Below are positions 25,621-34,729 of a DNA stretch of 39,849 bases, in pieces. The notes beneath the pieces were generated by a model that was given only the letters and a program-made list of their open reading frames with translations, ran no database searches and was not told the origin of the DNA. The DNA comes from Sphingomonas xinjiangensis (lineage in GTDB: Bacteria > Pseudomonadota > Alphaproteobacteria > Sphingomonadales > Sphingomonadaceae): assembly GCF_014199255.1 (NCBI RefSeq), contig NZ_JACIJF010000022.1:1-39849 (forward strand), in the 5' to 3' direction. Each line of letters begins with the position of its first letter. Position 1 is the stretch's first letter. The translations under genes and the position numbers were made by a program.

Positions 25621-26844
25621 TCAGGGCGTCACCCTGACCATCACCACGCCATGCGCCGGCACCCGGGCGGCGTAGCGGCCAGCAATCTTGCCCACTGATC
25701 GGTGCGCCCATAGATCGCGCACGTCCGCACGTACTGAGCGCGTGAGGCCGATCTCCGGCCAGTCCACCGCGATCTCGGCAGGCTTCTCCGAGCGGTTGAA
25801 CAGGATCACGGCGCGGCTGCCGTCGGCCAGCGGCTTCGACCAGACCTCCAGGTCGCCATCGTCACGCACCCGGCGACCTTGCTGACCGAGCCTGTCCTGA
25901 TTGACCGCGACCACCTCCTTGTTCAGCAGGATTGCGCGCGTCTCGGCACTCATGTTCGTGATGTCGTTGCCGGCGATCAGCGGTGAAGCCATCAACGACC
26001 AAAGGCTGAAGTGCGAACGGTATTCGGTGTCCGTCATCCCGCCATTGCCAACCTCCAGCATATCGGCGTCGTTCCAGTGTCCGGGTCCGGCATGGGGGTA
26101 AAGCGGCTCGTTGACATCGACGATGTCGACGACCCCGATGGACCATTTTTCCCGCCCTTTCCACGCGTCGCGGATGTCGCTGCTGGTGCGCCAGGAATTG
26201 CCGATCTTCTTACCCCATTCCCATGGGCGGTTGTTGCCCCATTCGCATATCGCGAGCAGCACTGGACGTCCCGTGGCCTTGAGCGCGTCCGACATCAGAG
26301 CGTAGGCGCTCTCCGCGTTGAGCGTGCCGGTCGAGCACCAATCGTACTTGAGGTAGTCGACGCCCCACCGGGCGTAGGTGAGTGCGTCCTGATACTCGTG
26401 TCCGAGGCTGCCGGGCTTTCCGCCGCAGGTCTTGGTGCCGGCATCGGAGTAGATGCCGAACTTGAGCCCGCGGGAGTGGACGTAATCGGCCAGTGCCTTC
26501 ATGCCGGAAGGGAATTTCTCGCGGCTTTCCTGTATGAAGCCGTTCGCATCGCGATCGCCGTGCCAGCAATCATCAATCACGACATACTCGTATCCCGCGT
26601 CGCGCATGCCGCTCGTCGCCATGGCGTCGGCGATCCGGCGTACCGTCTTCTCGTCGATGTTGCAGCCGAACTTGTTCCAGCTGTTCCATCCCATCTGCGG
26701 CGTTTGTGCTAACCCGTTGGCTTTGCGGTTCGGATCCAGCGACGGACGCAGCGTGTTCGGATCGACGAACTGGTCTTGGGCATGCGCCACGCCGATGGCG
26801 AACTGCAGCAGCGCGAGTGCAGACAGATGCAACAGCTTTTTCAA
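25621..26844 (-). CDS. GH27 alpha-galactosidase, secreted
   Basis: About 407 residues, signal peptide LLHLSALALLQFAIGVAHAQ. The family-27 blocks are complete: PQMGWNSWNKFGCNI, YVVIDDCWHGDRD, FGIYSDAGTKTCGG, YLKYDWCS with nucleophile D168, SWRTSSDIRDAW with acid/base D223, and GHWNDADMLEVGNGGM. A C-terminal beta-sandwich ends HGVVMVRVTP. It should remove alpha-1,6-galactosyl side groups from galactomannan. I choose the TTG at 26844, with GAGAGGAAG about 6 bp upstream; a frame reaching 26952 includes no signal peptide start and crosses the neighbouring gene end. It is 76 bp downstream of the GH5 gene and could be in the same operon. It is the intact relative of the broken gene at 30986. Confidence 0.9.
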   Translation of the reverse strand: MKKLLHLSALALLQFAIGVAHAQDQFVDPNTLRPSLDPNRKANGLAQTPQMGWNSWNKFGCNIDEKTVRRIADAMATSGMRDAGYEYVVIDDCWHGDRDANGFIQESREKFPSGMKALADYVHSRGLKFGIYSDAGTKTCGGKPGSLGHEYQDALTYARWGVDYLKYDWCSTGTLNAESAYALMSDALKATGRPVLLAICEWGNNRPWEWGKKIGNSWRTSSDIRDAWKGREKWSIGVVDIVDVNEPLYPHAGPGHWNDADMLEVGNGGMTDTEYRSHFSLWSLMASPLIAGNDITNMSAETRAILLNKEVVAVNQDRLGQQGRRVRDDGDLEVWSKPLADGSRAVILFNRSEKPAEIAVDWPEIGLTRSVRADVRDLWAHRSVGKIAGRYAARVPAHGVVMVRVTP

Positions 26845-26920
26845 CGAAACTTCCTCTCGAGAACCACTTGTGGAATATTTGTCTGACTGTGCAAGCCCGC
26901 CGTCATGAAGTGCGGCGCCG

Positions 26921-27940
26921 TCACTCCGGCTGAACGCAGCCGACGCCGGCATCGCTGATCGAGCAGGGCCTGCGTGACGTGTTGCGGATGCTGGCCGGAT
27001 CGGAGATCATCATGGCTTCTCCCGATGCCGACTTCCAGGCGCCGAACCGGCCCCCGTCCGTCACATCGTATCGGTTCTCCTCCCGGCAATCCCCGTTCGG
27101 CACCATTCCCCACGACCAAGTCAGCCAGCCGATCTCCGCCCGCTGCAACTCGCCCATCGCCCACCGGGAAGGCGAGGGCTTGCAGTCCCATCCCGCGGCG
27201 GTCGGGCCCTCGCCAAGCAGGAATGGGATGTTGTCCTGCCTTCCGCGGGCGATGATCTCGCGGTAAGGTGCCTTGCGCTCCTCCTCCGTTCCCACCCAAT
27301 AGCTATGGGCGGAAACGATGATGGCGTGGCGTGGATCGGCCGCGTTGAGTGGAGCCCAGCTGTCGAGCAGCATTCGGTACTCTTTCCCCCAATCAGATCC
27401 GTCGATCACGAGTGGAACTTCGATACCGACTGAACGGATACGCGCGATCGCGTCCCGATACCCGGCCAGGAAATCGCTTTGCGACACCTCCTTGCCGGCT
27501 TCGTTGGCGATGTTAACCAGCACCCAGCGCTGATGACGGCGGATCACTGCGGCGATGTCTTCGCGGGTCCAGTACGCGACGCAGTCGCCCAGCTTCTCCC
27601 ACTTGCCTGTGGCGGCGTGACACTCGACGATCGGAATCATGCCGTTCGCGACGGTGTTGTGGATGATAGCGTCGAGGCTTGCTGCGGGGTAGCGCGGCTG
27701 GGTCATGATGCGGACGGCGTTGGCGCCGGTCTTGGGGATTTCCGGCAACGTGCGCTCGCCCGTTGGGTCGGGAGATGAGGAGAACATCTCGTTGACTCCG
27801 CGCAGCACCACACGCTCGCCGGCCGCCGTGTAGAGAAATCGTCCCCGAACTGTCATCGTGCCAGTCTCGACCGGAGCCGCGTCAGGGTTGGCAGAGAGGG
27901 GCGCTACGCACAACAGGCCGGCCAACAAGGCTCTGATCAA
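26921..27940 (-). CDS. GH5 beta-mannanase-like enzyme
   Basis: A 339-residue secreted protein (signal MIRALLAGLLCVAPLSA). GRFLYTAAGERVVLRGVNEMF opens the barrel, as in cellulase-family mannanases of the GH5_8 kind. E147 in VNIANEAGKE is the acid/base candidate and E244 in FLLGEGPTAAGWDC the nucleophile. AHSYWVG and LTWSWGMV follow. The NEAG and GEGP contexts differ from the commoner NEP and EFG, so subfamily and exact substrate are uncertain; a beta-mannan role is inferred from the neighbours. The 142-bp gap to the upstream GH2 gene could hold a promoter, but I see no clear elements. Confidence 0.82.
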   Translation of the reverse strand: MIRALLAGLLCVAPLSANPDAAPVETGTMTVRGRFLYTAAGERVVLRGVNEMFSSSPDPTGERTLPEIPKTGANAVRIMTQPRYPAASLDAIIHNTVANGMIPIVECHAATGKWEKLGDCVAYWTREDIAAVIRRHQRWVLVNIANEAGKEVSQSDFLAGYRDAIARIRSVGIEVPLVIDGSDWGKEYRMLLDSWAPLNAADPRHAIIVSAHSYWVGTEEERKAPYREIIARGRQDNIPFLLGEGPTAAGWDCKPSPSRWAMGELQRAEIGWLTWSWGMVPNGDCREENRYDVTDGGRFGAWKSASGEAMMISDPASIRNTSRRPCSISDAGVGCVQPE

Positions 27941-28082
27941 ATCACATGCTCCTGCTTGAAGGACGACTGGTTACAGGGCGCGCTCGTTGGATTAAGACAC
28001 GCACCCGTAGGCGAGGTTGATTGGGCAATCGTGGCAGCCTGAAACGAGTCCCGGCCAATGCCATGCTCCTCACTCGCGAAGC

Positions 28083-30989
28083 TCAGCGCGCGGGAACAAG
28101 GCTCACGCTCGCGGGCTTGAGCCCTGGTGCGGTCGCGACAAGGCGCGCGGGCCGAGCACTGCCGCTACCAAACCGGACGATCACCTGCGCGTGGCCGTTG
28201 AACAGCGATCGTGACCAAGGCTCAGCCGGGCTGACTGACTGAATATATGCGACGTTCTTGCCGTTGGCGCCGACGTCTTGCAGCGCACCCAGTGCCGCTT
28301 CCCCGCCTTGGGGAACGACGATGACGATGTCCTGGGTGCCCGATTTCTGGATGGTCGACGTAGGAAGCGCCGCCGCGACGCCGCTGCCATTCGGCGCCAT
28401 CGCCGCCGTCACGTCCACTCCGCCGACGAACACGCGTTGGCCGGGCGACAGGCGCGGCAGGAACAGCGTGCGCCGAGTGGCTCCAGTCTCGGTGGACGGC
28501 TCCCAGCGAGCGCGCAGCACAAAGCCCTGCGGGGTCGCTGGCCCAGCGCCGGGCGGGTACCAACGGAAGGGATCGCGCCATTGAAGGCTTGCCAGAGGCG
28601 GCAGTCCGGAAGCGGCGCTTCCCGCGTCGAGGTCGGCCATCTCCCAGCCGGTGACACTATCCACCGCGACCTTGTCCAGGAACTGATCGGGTTCGTGACT
28701 GGATGGATCGCCGTTCCCGACACCCATGATCCGGCCCGCTCCTTTCAGTTCAAAGGTCACCTTGTCCGCCGCAACCGGGACGGTACGGCCCTTGGCGTCG
28801 ACGGCGCTGACCGTCACCACCGCCACGTCGCGCGCGGCGCTTGGCAGTCCGGGCCGCTCGACGGACAGCTTGAGCGCCTGCGGCGCCTGCGTCGTCTCGA
28901 CCCGATCCGATGCGACAAGCTTGCCGCTGCGATAGGCACGTGCTGTCAGCACACCCGGCGCATAGGGCACCTGCCATTCCGAATGCCCGTATGCCGGCAT
29001 CTTCTGTCTGCCCCGGCTACGGCCGTTGAGCAAAAGCTCCGCCTCGTCCGCATTGGCGTAGATCCAGATCGGGATCGGCTGCCCCGTCCGGTCGGGCCAG
29101 TTCCAGTGGCCGACAATGTGCGCCATCGGCGCCTCGGTCCACTGGCTCTTGAGGTACCAGGCGGTATCCTTGAACAGCCCGGTGGTGTCGAGCATCCCGA
29201 ACTGCGAACTGATCGCCGGCCAGCCGAATGGCGTGGTTTCCCCGCGATAATCAAAGCCGGTCCACACGAACATGCCCCCCATCCAGGGACGCTGCGCGAT
29301 CGCCCGCCAGGCCTGCTCGATGCTGCTTGATTCAACGGGGCGTGGAGGCCGGTCGTAGGCGGCGAGATGCGAGGCATCGCGGTCGTCGAAATAGATCCCG
29401 CGGGTCGTGGTGGTCTGGCCCTCTTCCGTAATCACCACCGGCACGTCCGGACGTGCCTGGTGGTATGCATCGGCGTTATGCTGCGCGATATAGTTGAGGC
29501 CGGCGATCTCCGTCGTGGTTGCGGTACCGCTGGTGTCGTTGCTCGCGGTCGCGACCGTGGAAGGACGGGTTGGATCGAGTTCGCGTACCCGAGCCTGCAT
29601 CAGCTTGGTAAGACGAGCGCCCACCTCCTTGCCCTCGATCGCCCATTCCTCGTTGCCGACGGACCACAGGATGACGGAAGGGTGGTTCCGGTCGCGCAGC
29701 ACCATCCGATCGAGCTGGTCGCGCAGCTCCGGGGCGGTGCCCATCATCCGGTGCTCGTCGATCACCAGCATGCCCAAGCGATCGGCAGCGTCCAGCAGCT
29801 CGGGCGTGGGCGGGTTGTGGGACGCGCGATAGGCATTGCTGCCCATCGCCTTCAGTCGCTCCAGCCGATAGACCTGCATTTCGTCGGGCAAGGCCGCGCC
29901 GATGCCCGCGTGGTCCTGATGGTTGTTGGTGCCCTTCAGCTTGACGTGGCGGCCGTTCAGCCAGAAGCCGGTATTCGGGTCCCACCGGATCGTGCGCACG
30001 CCGAAGGGGGTGACGTAGCGGTCGCGCACAGCTCCACCCTCCAAGACGGTGGTGACCAGCTGGTGCATCACCGGGGTGTCGAGCGACCACAGCTGCGCGC
30101 CTTTGAGCGGCAGCACCGTTGAGTGATCGATGCTGGCGCCCGGGGCGAGCTGCTGGGCCGCACCCTGCGTCGTCGCTAGGCTGCGGGCGTCCGGGCCAAT
30201 TACCTCCTGCCGAACGGTGAACTGCCGGGCGCGGACATCCTCATTCCGGATCGTCGCGCGTGCCGTCACCTCCGCATCGGCGCCTTGCAGGGTCGTGGTG
30301 ACGTACGTGCCCCACTGGGGAATGTGGAGCGGGTCGGTCTTGGTCAGCCAGACATGGCGGTAAATGCCGGCGCCCTCGTAGAACCATCCCTCGAACGTGC
30401 TGGTGTCCACCCGCACCACCAGGGTGTTGGGTCCGTCATAGTTGATGTAATCCGTCAGGTCGAAGCGGCTGCTCGAATAGCCGCTGTGCTCCCGCCCCAG
30501 ATAATGCCCATTGAACCAGATGACCCCGTTGCGGAAGATGCCGTCGAACTCGACGGCAATGCGCCGGCCCCGGTCGCTTTCCGGGATGGTCAGGGTCTTC
30601 CGGTACCAGCCGATGTTGTTCTCAGGAAATCCCGGCCCGATCGCACGCGATCCATGGTTCGCCTCCGCTTTGGAGCTGAACGGCACCTCCACCCCCCAGT
30701 CATGGGGCACGTCCACCCGGCGCCAGGCCCGATCATCGAACTTCGGGCTTGCCGGGCCGTCACCATAGCCGGCCTTGGCGAAGAAGAACGGCGCCGTGCT
30801 GTAGCCGAAATCGCGCGCCGGATCGTGGGCATGGCCAAGCGCGAAGCGCCAGTCCGCGTCGATGTTCGTGCGTTCGCGCCCACCTCCCTTTTCCGATGCG
30901 GCAGCGGGCGCGTCCTGCGCCCGAACCGCTTCAGCCCCAGGGCAGGAAGTCGCAAGCAGTACGATCAGGGGAAAACAGATGCGCTTCAT
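28083..30989 (-). CDS. GH2 beta-galactosidase-like exo-glycosidase
   Basis: A 968-residue secreted GH2 enzyme with signal peptide (LIVLLATSCPGAEAVRAQ). Blocks in order: WRRVDVPHDWGVEVPF, GWYRKTLTIP, VWFNGHYLG-like IWFNGHYLGREHSGYS, the Ig-like domain, then KLKGTNNHQDHAGIG, NAYRASHNPPTPELLDAADR, and the acid/base E447 in WSVGNEEW. The nucleophile is E522 or E523 in ITEEGQ. Bacteroidetes- and proteobacterial-type extra C-terminal beta domains follow (ELLLNGRSRG, FELKGAGRIMGVGNGDP). The family is mostly beta-galactosidase; beta-galactosyl or beta-mannosyl ends are possible substrates here. The ATG overlaps the stop of the truncated GH27 gene (ATGA), so loss of that gene's 5' half may have weakened its expression. 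Confidence 0.87.
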   Translation of the reverse strand: MKRICFPLIVLLATSCPGAEAVRAQDAPAAASEKGGGRERTNIDADWRFALGHAHDPARDFGYSTAPFFFAKAGYGDGPASPKFDDRAWRRVDVPHDWGVEVPFSSKAEANHGSRAIGPGFPENNIGWYRKTLTIPESDRGRRIAVEFDGIFRNGVIWFNGHYLGREHSGYSSSRFDLTDYINYDGPNTLVVRVDTSTFEGWFYEGAGIYRHVWLTKTDPLHIPQWGTYVTTTLQGADAEVTARATIRNEDVRARQFTVRQEVIGPDARSLATTQGAAQQLAPGASIDHSTVLPLKGAQLWSLDTPVMHQLVTTVLEGGAVRDRYVTPFGVRTIRWDPNTGFWLNGRHVKLKGTNNHQDHAGIGAALPDEMQVYRLERLKAMGSNAYRASHNPPTPELLDAADRLGMLVIDEHRMMGTAPELRDQLDRMVLRDRNHPSVILWSVGNEEWAIEGKEVGARLTKLMQARVRELDPTRPSTVATASNDTSGTATTTEIAGLNYIAQHNADAYHQARPDVPVVITEEGQTTTTRGIYFDDRDASHLAAYDRPPRPVESSSIEQAWRAIAQRPWMGGMFVWTGFDYRGETTPFGWPAISSQFGMLDTTGLFKDTAWYLKSQWTEAPMAHIVGHWNWPDRTGQPIPIWIYANADEAELLLNGRSRGRQKMPAYGHSEWQVPYAPGVLTARAYRSGKLVASDRVETTQAPQALKLSVERPGLPSAARDVAVVTVSAVDAKGRTVPVAADKVTFELKGAGRIMGVGNGDPSSHEPDQFLDKVAVDSVTGWEMADLDAGSAASGLPPLASLQWRDPFRWYPPGAGPATPQGFVLRARWEPSTETGATRRTLFLPRLSPGQRVFVGGVDVTAAMAPNGSGVAAALPTSTIQKSGTQDIVIVVPQGGEAALGALQDVGANGKNVAYIQSVSPAEPWSRSLFNGHAQVIVRFGSGSARPARLVATAPGLKPASVSLVPAR

Positions 30990-31586
30990 GGCTTGAGCCT
31001 CACCATAACGACGCCGTGGAGCGCTACTTCCGCCTCATACCGGCCAGACAATCGTCCAAGGTCCTTCTTAGTCCAAAGATCGCGGACGTTCATGCGTAAC
31101 TTGCTCGGCAACCCCATGGACGTCCAGTCCGCACCGATCCGCGCTGGAGCCTTGCCGCGGTTCCAGAAGAGCAGCGCCCTCCCGCCGTCGGCCATGGGCT
31201 TTGACCATACCTCCAGATCGCCGGTATCCGAAATGCGGTGTCCCTGCTTCCCCAAAGGATCCTGATCCACGTCGATCACGTCTCGGTTCAGCAGAATGGT
31301 ACGGGTCGCCTCGCTCATGTTGGTTAGATCGTTGCCGGCGATCAGCGGTGCCGCCATCATCGCCCACAGTGAGAAGTGGGCCCGGTACTCCACGTCCGTC
31401 AGTCCGCCGTTGCCAACCTCCAGCATATCTGGATCGTTCCAGTGACCCGGCCCCGCATATAGCCATAGGGGTTCGTTCATATCGACGATGGATGCGATGC
31501 CCCAGCTATAGTTGTACTTGCCCTCCCACTTGTCAGTGATGCCGCCGGTCGTTCGCCACATGTTGCCGATCTTCGACGTCTTCGAC
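30986..31586 (-). pseudogene. GH27 alpha-galactosidase, 5' half lost at an IS110 junction
   Basis: Only the C-terminal ~200 residues of a GH27 protein remain: KIGNMWRTTGGITDKW, WLYAGPGHWNDPDMLEVGNGGL, LIAGNDLTNM and DLEVWSKPMADG, ending HGVVMVRLKP. The family N-terminus with GWNSWN and the nucleophile block KYDWC is absent. Compared with the intact gene at 25621 (SWRTSSDIRDAW), the acid/base aspartate is glycine here (TTGGI). An ATG at 31561 could still start a 191-residue product, but this would lack the active site. GH27 similarity stops near 31586, and IS110 transposase similarity on the other strand begins within about 50 bp. Confidence 0.88.
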
Positions 31587-31602
31587 AGGATCTAGCCGCC
31601 GA

Positions 31603-31966
31603 TTGCGCATCGTGGCTCCTCGGCGGATGTCGGACTTGTGGGCTCACAAGACCGATCTGCTCATCGATGCGCGTCATGCCAAGGCTGCGCTCGACATGGC
31701 AGCCAACAAGACCGACCCCAACGATGCAGACGCTCTCGCTTATCTGGCAAAGGTCCGCTTCCACAAGGAAGTGCGGGCCAAGAGCTTCGACAGCATGCTT
31801 TGCGCGTACGTTGGTAGCAGCGCGTACTCGGCTGGTGCGGATCGGTACCGAGCGCCGGCATGGCGAGGCCAGTGGCGCCAGGAGCACCGGCGCGACCATC
31901 GCCCTCGAACGACCCGTTGTTGGCCGCATCCTCCGCAGCCATTCTTCCAGGTTTCGTGAACGGTAG
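31603..31966 (+). mobile_element. IS110-family transposase remnant, frameshifted
   Basis: A fragment of the DEDD domain of an IS110-type transposase. The first part (to about 31800) reads DLLIDARHAKAALDMAANKT, NDADALAYLAK and KEVRAKSFDSML. The next block, ARTLVAARTRLVRIGTE (about 31804-31853), is in another frame, so a small indel lies near 31800. Both transposase ends are missing and no family motif is visible after about 31860. The fragment adjoins the broken GH27 gene and is the likely cause of its truncation. Confidence 0.85.
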
Positions 31967-32075
31967 TAGTTTGCGACCTTTATTCACCGCGTCAGGCTGC
32001 GGAACTCATTGACAGGCGCGTCATCCCCCTTCTTTACCCCATGCCACGCAAAAAATAATATAGGGAATTTTGGAG

Positions 32076-34553
32076 ATGCGAGCACGGAGCAACTCGGTTG
32101 CGGGCGCGGCGCTCGGCCTTGCGCTGGCGGCGATCGGAACGCCGGTCTGGGCCCAGACAGCGACGGCCCCGGCCCCCACCGCATCGGCGGTGGCGCATCC
32201 GGAACTCTGGCCACAACTCCACATGAAACGTCGTCGCGATCCCAAGGTGGAAGCGCGGATCGATGCGATGCTGAAGCGCATGTCGGTCGAGGACAAGGTC
32301 GGCCAGCTGCTCCAGATCGACATCGCTTCAATCACGCCAAAGGACGTCGAGACGTACAAGATCGGCTCCATCCTGAACGGCGGCAACTCGGCGCCCAATG
32401 GTGACGAGCGCGCGCCGGCGGCCGAATGGCTGAAGCTCTTCGACGCATTCTACGACGCGTCGATGAAGCGCACCGATGGCCGGCCTCAGGTGCCGGTGAT
32501 CTGGGGCACCGACGCGGTGCACGGCGCCAACAACATCATCGGCGCGACGCTTTTCCCGCACAATATCGGCCTGGGAGCGATGCGCGATCCGGCGCTGATC
32601 CAGAAGATCGGTCGCGCTACCGCAGAAGAAACCGCCGCGACCGGCATCGACTGGAGCTTCGCGCCGACCGTGGCGGTGGTGCAGGACGATCGCTGGGGCC
32701 GCACCTACGAAAGCTATTCGGAGGACCCGGCGATCGTCGCGTCCTATTCGGGCAAGATGGTTGAAGGGTTGCAGGGCGAGGTCGGCCGCGACTTCATGGG
32801 TCCTGGCCGGGTCATGTCCTCGATCAAGCACTTTCTCGGCGACGGCGGCACCGGCGGCCGCGACCAGGGCGACACGCGAGCGTCCGAGGCGGTGCTGCGC
32901 GACGTCCACGCCGCCGGTTACGTCACCGGCCTGGAAGCCGGCGCGCTGATCGTGATGCCCAGCTTCTCCAGCTGGAACGGCGAAAAGATGACCGGCAATA
33001 AGAGCCTGCTGACCGGCGTGCTCAAGGATCGTTTGGGTTTCGACGGGTTCACCGTGTCCGACTGGAACGCGCACGGTCAGGTGCCCGGCTGCACCACGGA
33101 GGATTGCGCGGCGGCGATCAACGCCGGCCTCGACATGTTCATGTATTCCGGCCCGAAGTGGAAGGAGCTCTACGCCAACACGCTGGCCGAGGCGAAGGAC
33201 GGGCGTATTTCCGCCGCACGGCTCGACGATGCGGTGCGCCGCATCCTGCGCGTCAAGGTGATCGCCGGCAGCTTCGATCGGGGCCGGCCGTCGACCCGCG
33301 CGCTGGCGGGCCAGTTCAACCAGCTCGGCAGCCCGGAGCATCGCGCCATCGCGCGCGAGGCGGTGGCGAAGTCGCTGGTGCTGCTCAAGAACAATGGCGG
33401 CGTGCTGCCATTGAAGCCGTCGGCCAACATCCTGGTCGCCGGCCGCGGCGCGGACAACATCGCGCAGCAGTCTGGCGGCTGGTCGATCAGCTGGCAGAGC
33501 ACGGACATGACCAACAAGGATTTCCCGAACGGTCAGTCGATTTGGCGCGGCATCGACGAGGCGGTGCGTGCCGGCGGCGGCCGCGCGGCCCTCTCGGTCG
33601 ACGGCAGCTTCCAGGCCAAGCCGGATGCGGCAGTCGTGGTGTTCGGCGAAACGCCCTATGCCGAGTTCATGGGTGACCGCCCGACGTTGGAATACAGCCC
33701 CGGCGACAAGGCCGATCTGGTGCTGCTCAAGAAGCTGAAGGCGGCGGGCATTCCCGTGGTCGCGGTGTTCCTGTCTGGCCGGCCGATGTGGGTTAACCCG
33801 GAGATGAACGCGGCGGACGCGTTCGTTGCGGCCTTCCTGCCCGGCACGGAGGGCCGCGGCGTCGCCGACGTGCTGATCGGCGACCGCGCCGGCAAGCCGC
33901 GGCGCGACTTCGCGGGCAAGCTCAGCTTCTCCTGGCCCAAGCGGCTCGACCAATATGTGTTGAACAAGCGCGACCCGAATTACGACGCGCTGTTCCCGAT
34001 CGGCTATGGCCTGAGCTATGCCGCGCCCCAGTCGGTGGCGAAGCTGGACGAGACGCGGCCAGCGGGCGTGACGATCGACCAGAACGCGCTGTTCGTGCGC
34101 GGCCGGCTGGCGCAGGGGCCGGGCTGGACCACCTCGGGCTCGATCGCGCAGTCGCGGGTCGACCGCCGCAGCCAGGAGGACAGCGTGCGGCTGACCTGGA
34201 CCGGGCAGGGCGAGGGGGCGCTGGCGGTGATGACCCCGCTCGACCTGCGGCGCGAGGCCAATGGCGAACTGAGCCTGGTGGTTGAGTACCGGGCCGCGGC
34301 AAAGCCCGCCGGCGTCTCCGTCGCGATGGAGGGCGGCCAGACCGCGACCGTGCCCGTCACCTCGCTGATGACGGCGGCATCGGGGCAGTGGGGCGAGTTT
34401 GCAGTGCCGCTGCGCTGCTTCGCGGCCAGTGGCGCCAACATGGAGGCGATCACGCGGCCGTTCGTAGTGTCCTCCGCGAGGCCGCTGCAACTCGACATTT
34501 CCGGCGTCCGCATCACCAGCGCGGCGGTGGGGGGAGCCCCCTGCCCGCGCTGA
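32076..34553 (+). CDS. GH3 beta-glucosidase (exo-1,4-beta-glucosidase type)
   Basis: An 825-residue secreted enzyme (signal ALGLALAAIGTPVWAQ). KVGQLLQIDIASITPKDV, PVIWGTDAVHGANN, GIDWSFAPTVAVVQDDRWGR and KHFLGDGGT are classic GH3 blocks, and D329 in FTVSDWNAHG is the nucleophile. The second domain includes LVLLKNNGGVLPL and VVVFGETPYAEFMGDR. A C-terminal carbohydrate-binding-like beta domain follows, as in marine and Xanthomonas-type exo-glucanases. It would remove beta-1,4-glucose from glucomannan oligomers. The ATG at 32076 lies 8 bp after GGGAA; a TTG at 32070 is less likely. It is transcribed away from the GH2/GH27 operon, with the IS110 fragment lying upstream. Confidence 0.9.
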   Translation: MRARSNSVAGAALGLALAAIGTPVWAQTATAPAPTASAVAHPELWPQLHMKRRRDPKVEARIDAMLKRMSVEDKVGQLLQIDIASITPKDVETYKIGSILNGGNSAPNGDERAPAAEWLKLFDAFYDASMKRTDGRPQVPVIWGTDAVHGANNIIGATLFPHNIGLGAMRDPALIQKIGRATAEETAATGIDWSFAPTVAVVQDDRWGRTYESYSEDPAIVASYSGKMVEGLQGEVGRDFMGPGRVMSSIKHFLGDGGTGGRDQGDTRASEAVLRDVHAAGYVTGLEAGALIVMPSFSSWNGEKMTGNKSLLTGVLKDRLGFDGFTVSDWNAHGQVPGCTTEDCAAAINAGLDMFMYSGPKWKELYANTLAEAKDGRISAARLDDAVRRILRVKVIAGSFDRGRPSTRALAGQFNQLGSPEHRAIAREAVAKSLVLLKNNGGVLPLKPSANILVAGRGADNIAQQSGGWSISWQSTDMTNKDFPNGQSIWRGIDEAVRAGGGRAALSVDGSFQAKPDAAVVVFGETPYAEFMGDRPTLEYSPGDKADLVLLKKLKAAGIPVVAVFLSGRPMWVNPEMNAADAFVAAFLPGTEGRGVADVLIGDRAGKPRRDFAGKLSFSWPKRLDQYVLNKRDPNYDALFPIGYGLSYAAPQSVAKLDETRPAGVTIDQNALFVRGRLAQGPGWTTSGSIAQSRVDRRSQEDSVRLTWTGQGEGALAVMTPLDLRREANGELSLVVEYRAAAKPAGVSVAMEGGQTATVPVTSLMTAASGQWGEFAVPLRCFAASGANMEAITRPFVVSSARPLQLDISGVRITSAAVGGAPCPR

Positions 34554-34612
34554 TGGCCGGCTCAGGCAGGGCCGGCTTCACTGGGCTTGCTGGTGGTTTG
34601 TTCTGCGCATGT

Positions 34613-34729
34613 TCAAGACCCGATCACCGTACAGCTTAAGCCGAGCGGTAATGGTGACGCAGCGAACGATGCGGAACAGAGTAGCGTGCCGACGATCACC
34701 AGCAAAAAGCCGAACCGCCTTGCCACCAC
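34613..34729 (-). CDS. Possible small secreted protein, 38 residues
   Basis: A GTG at 34729, preceded by GGAAGGA, opens a short frame that looks like a signal peptide: VVARRFGFLLVIVGTLLCSA then SFAASPLPLG and CTVIGS, ending at a TGA. Codon use and hydrophobic pattern fit a secreted or truncated periplasmic protein. I recognise no family. It may be the start of a larger gene cut short by a stop, or chance. Confidence 0.35.
   Translation of the reverse strand: MVARRFGFLLVIVGTLLCSASFAASPLPLGLSCTVIGS

Noticed and set aside
32328..34490. 720-codon minus-strand frame opposite the GH3 gene
   Set aside because: Antisense shadow of a gene with intact GH3 motifs.
34556..34576. GCCGGC-9-GCCGGC hairpin after the GH3 gene
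   Set aside because: Only a 6-bp stem without T-tract; too weak to call a terminator.
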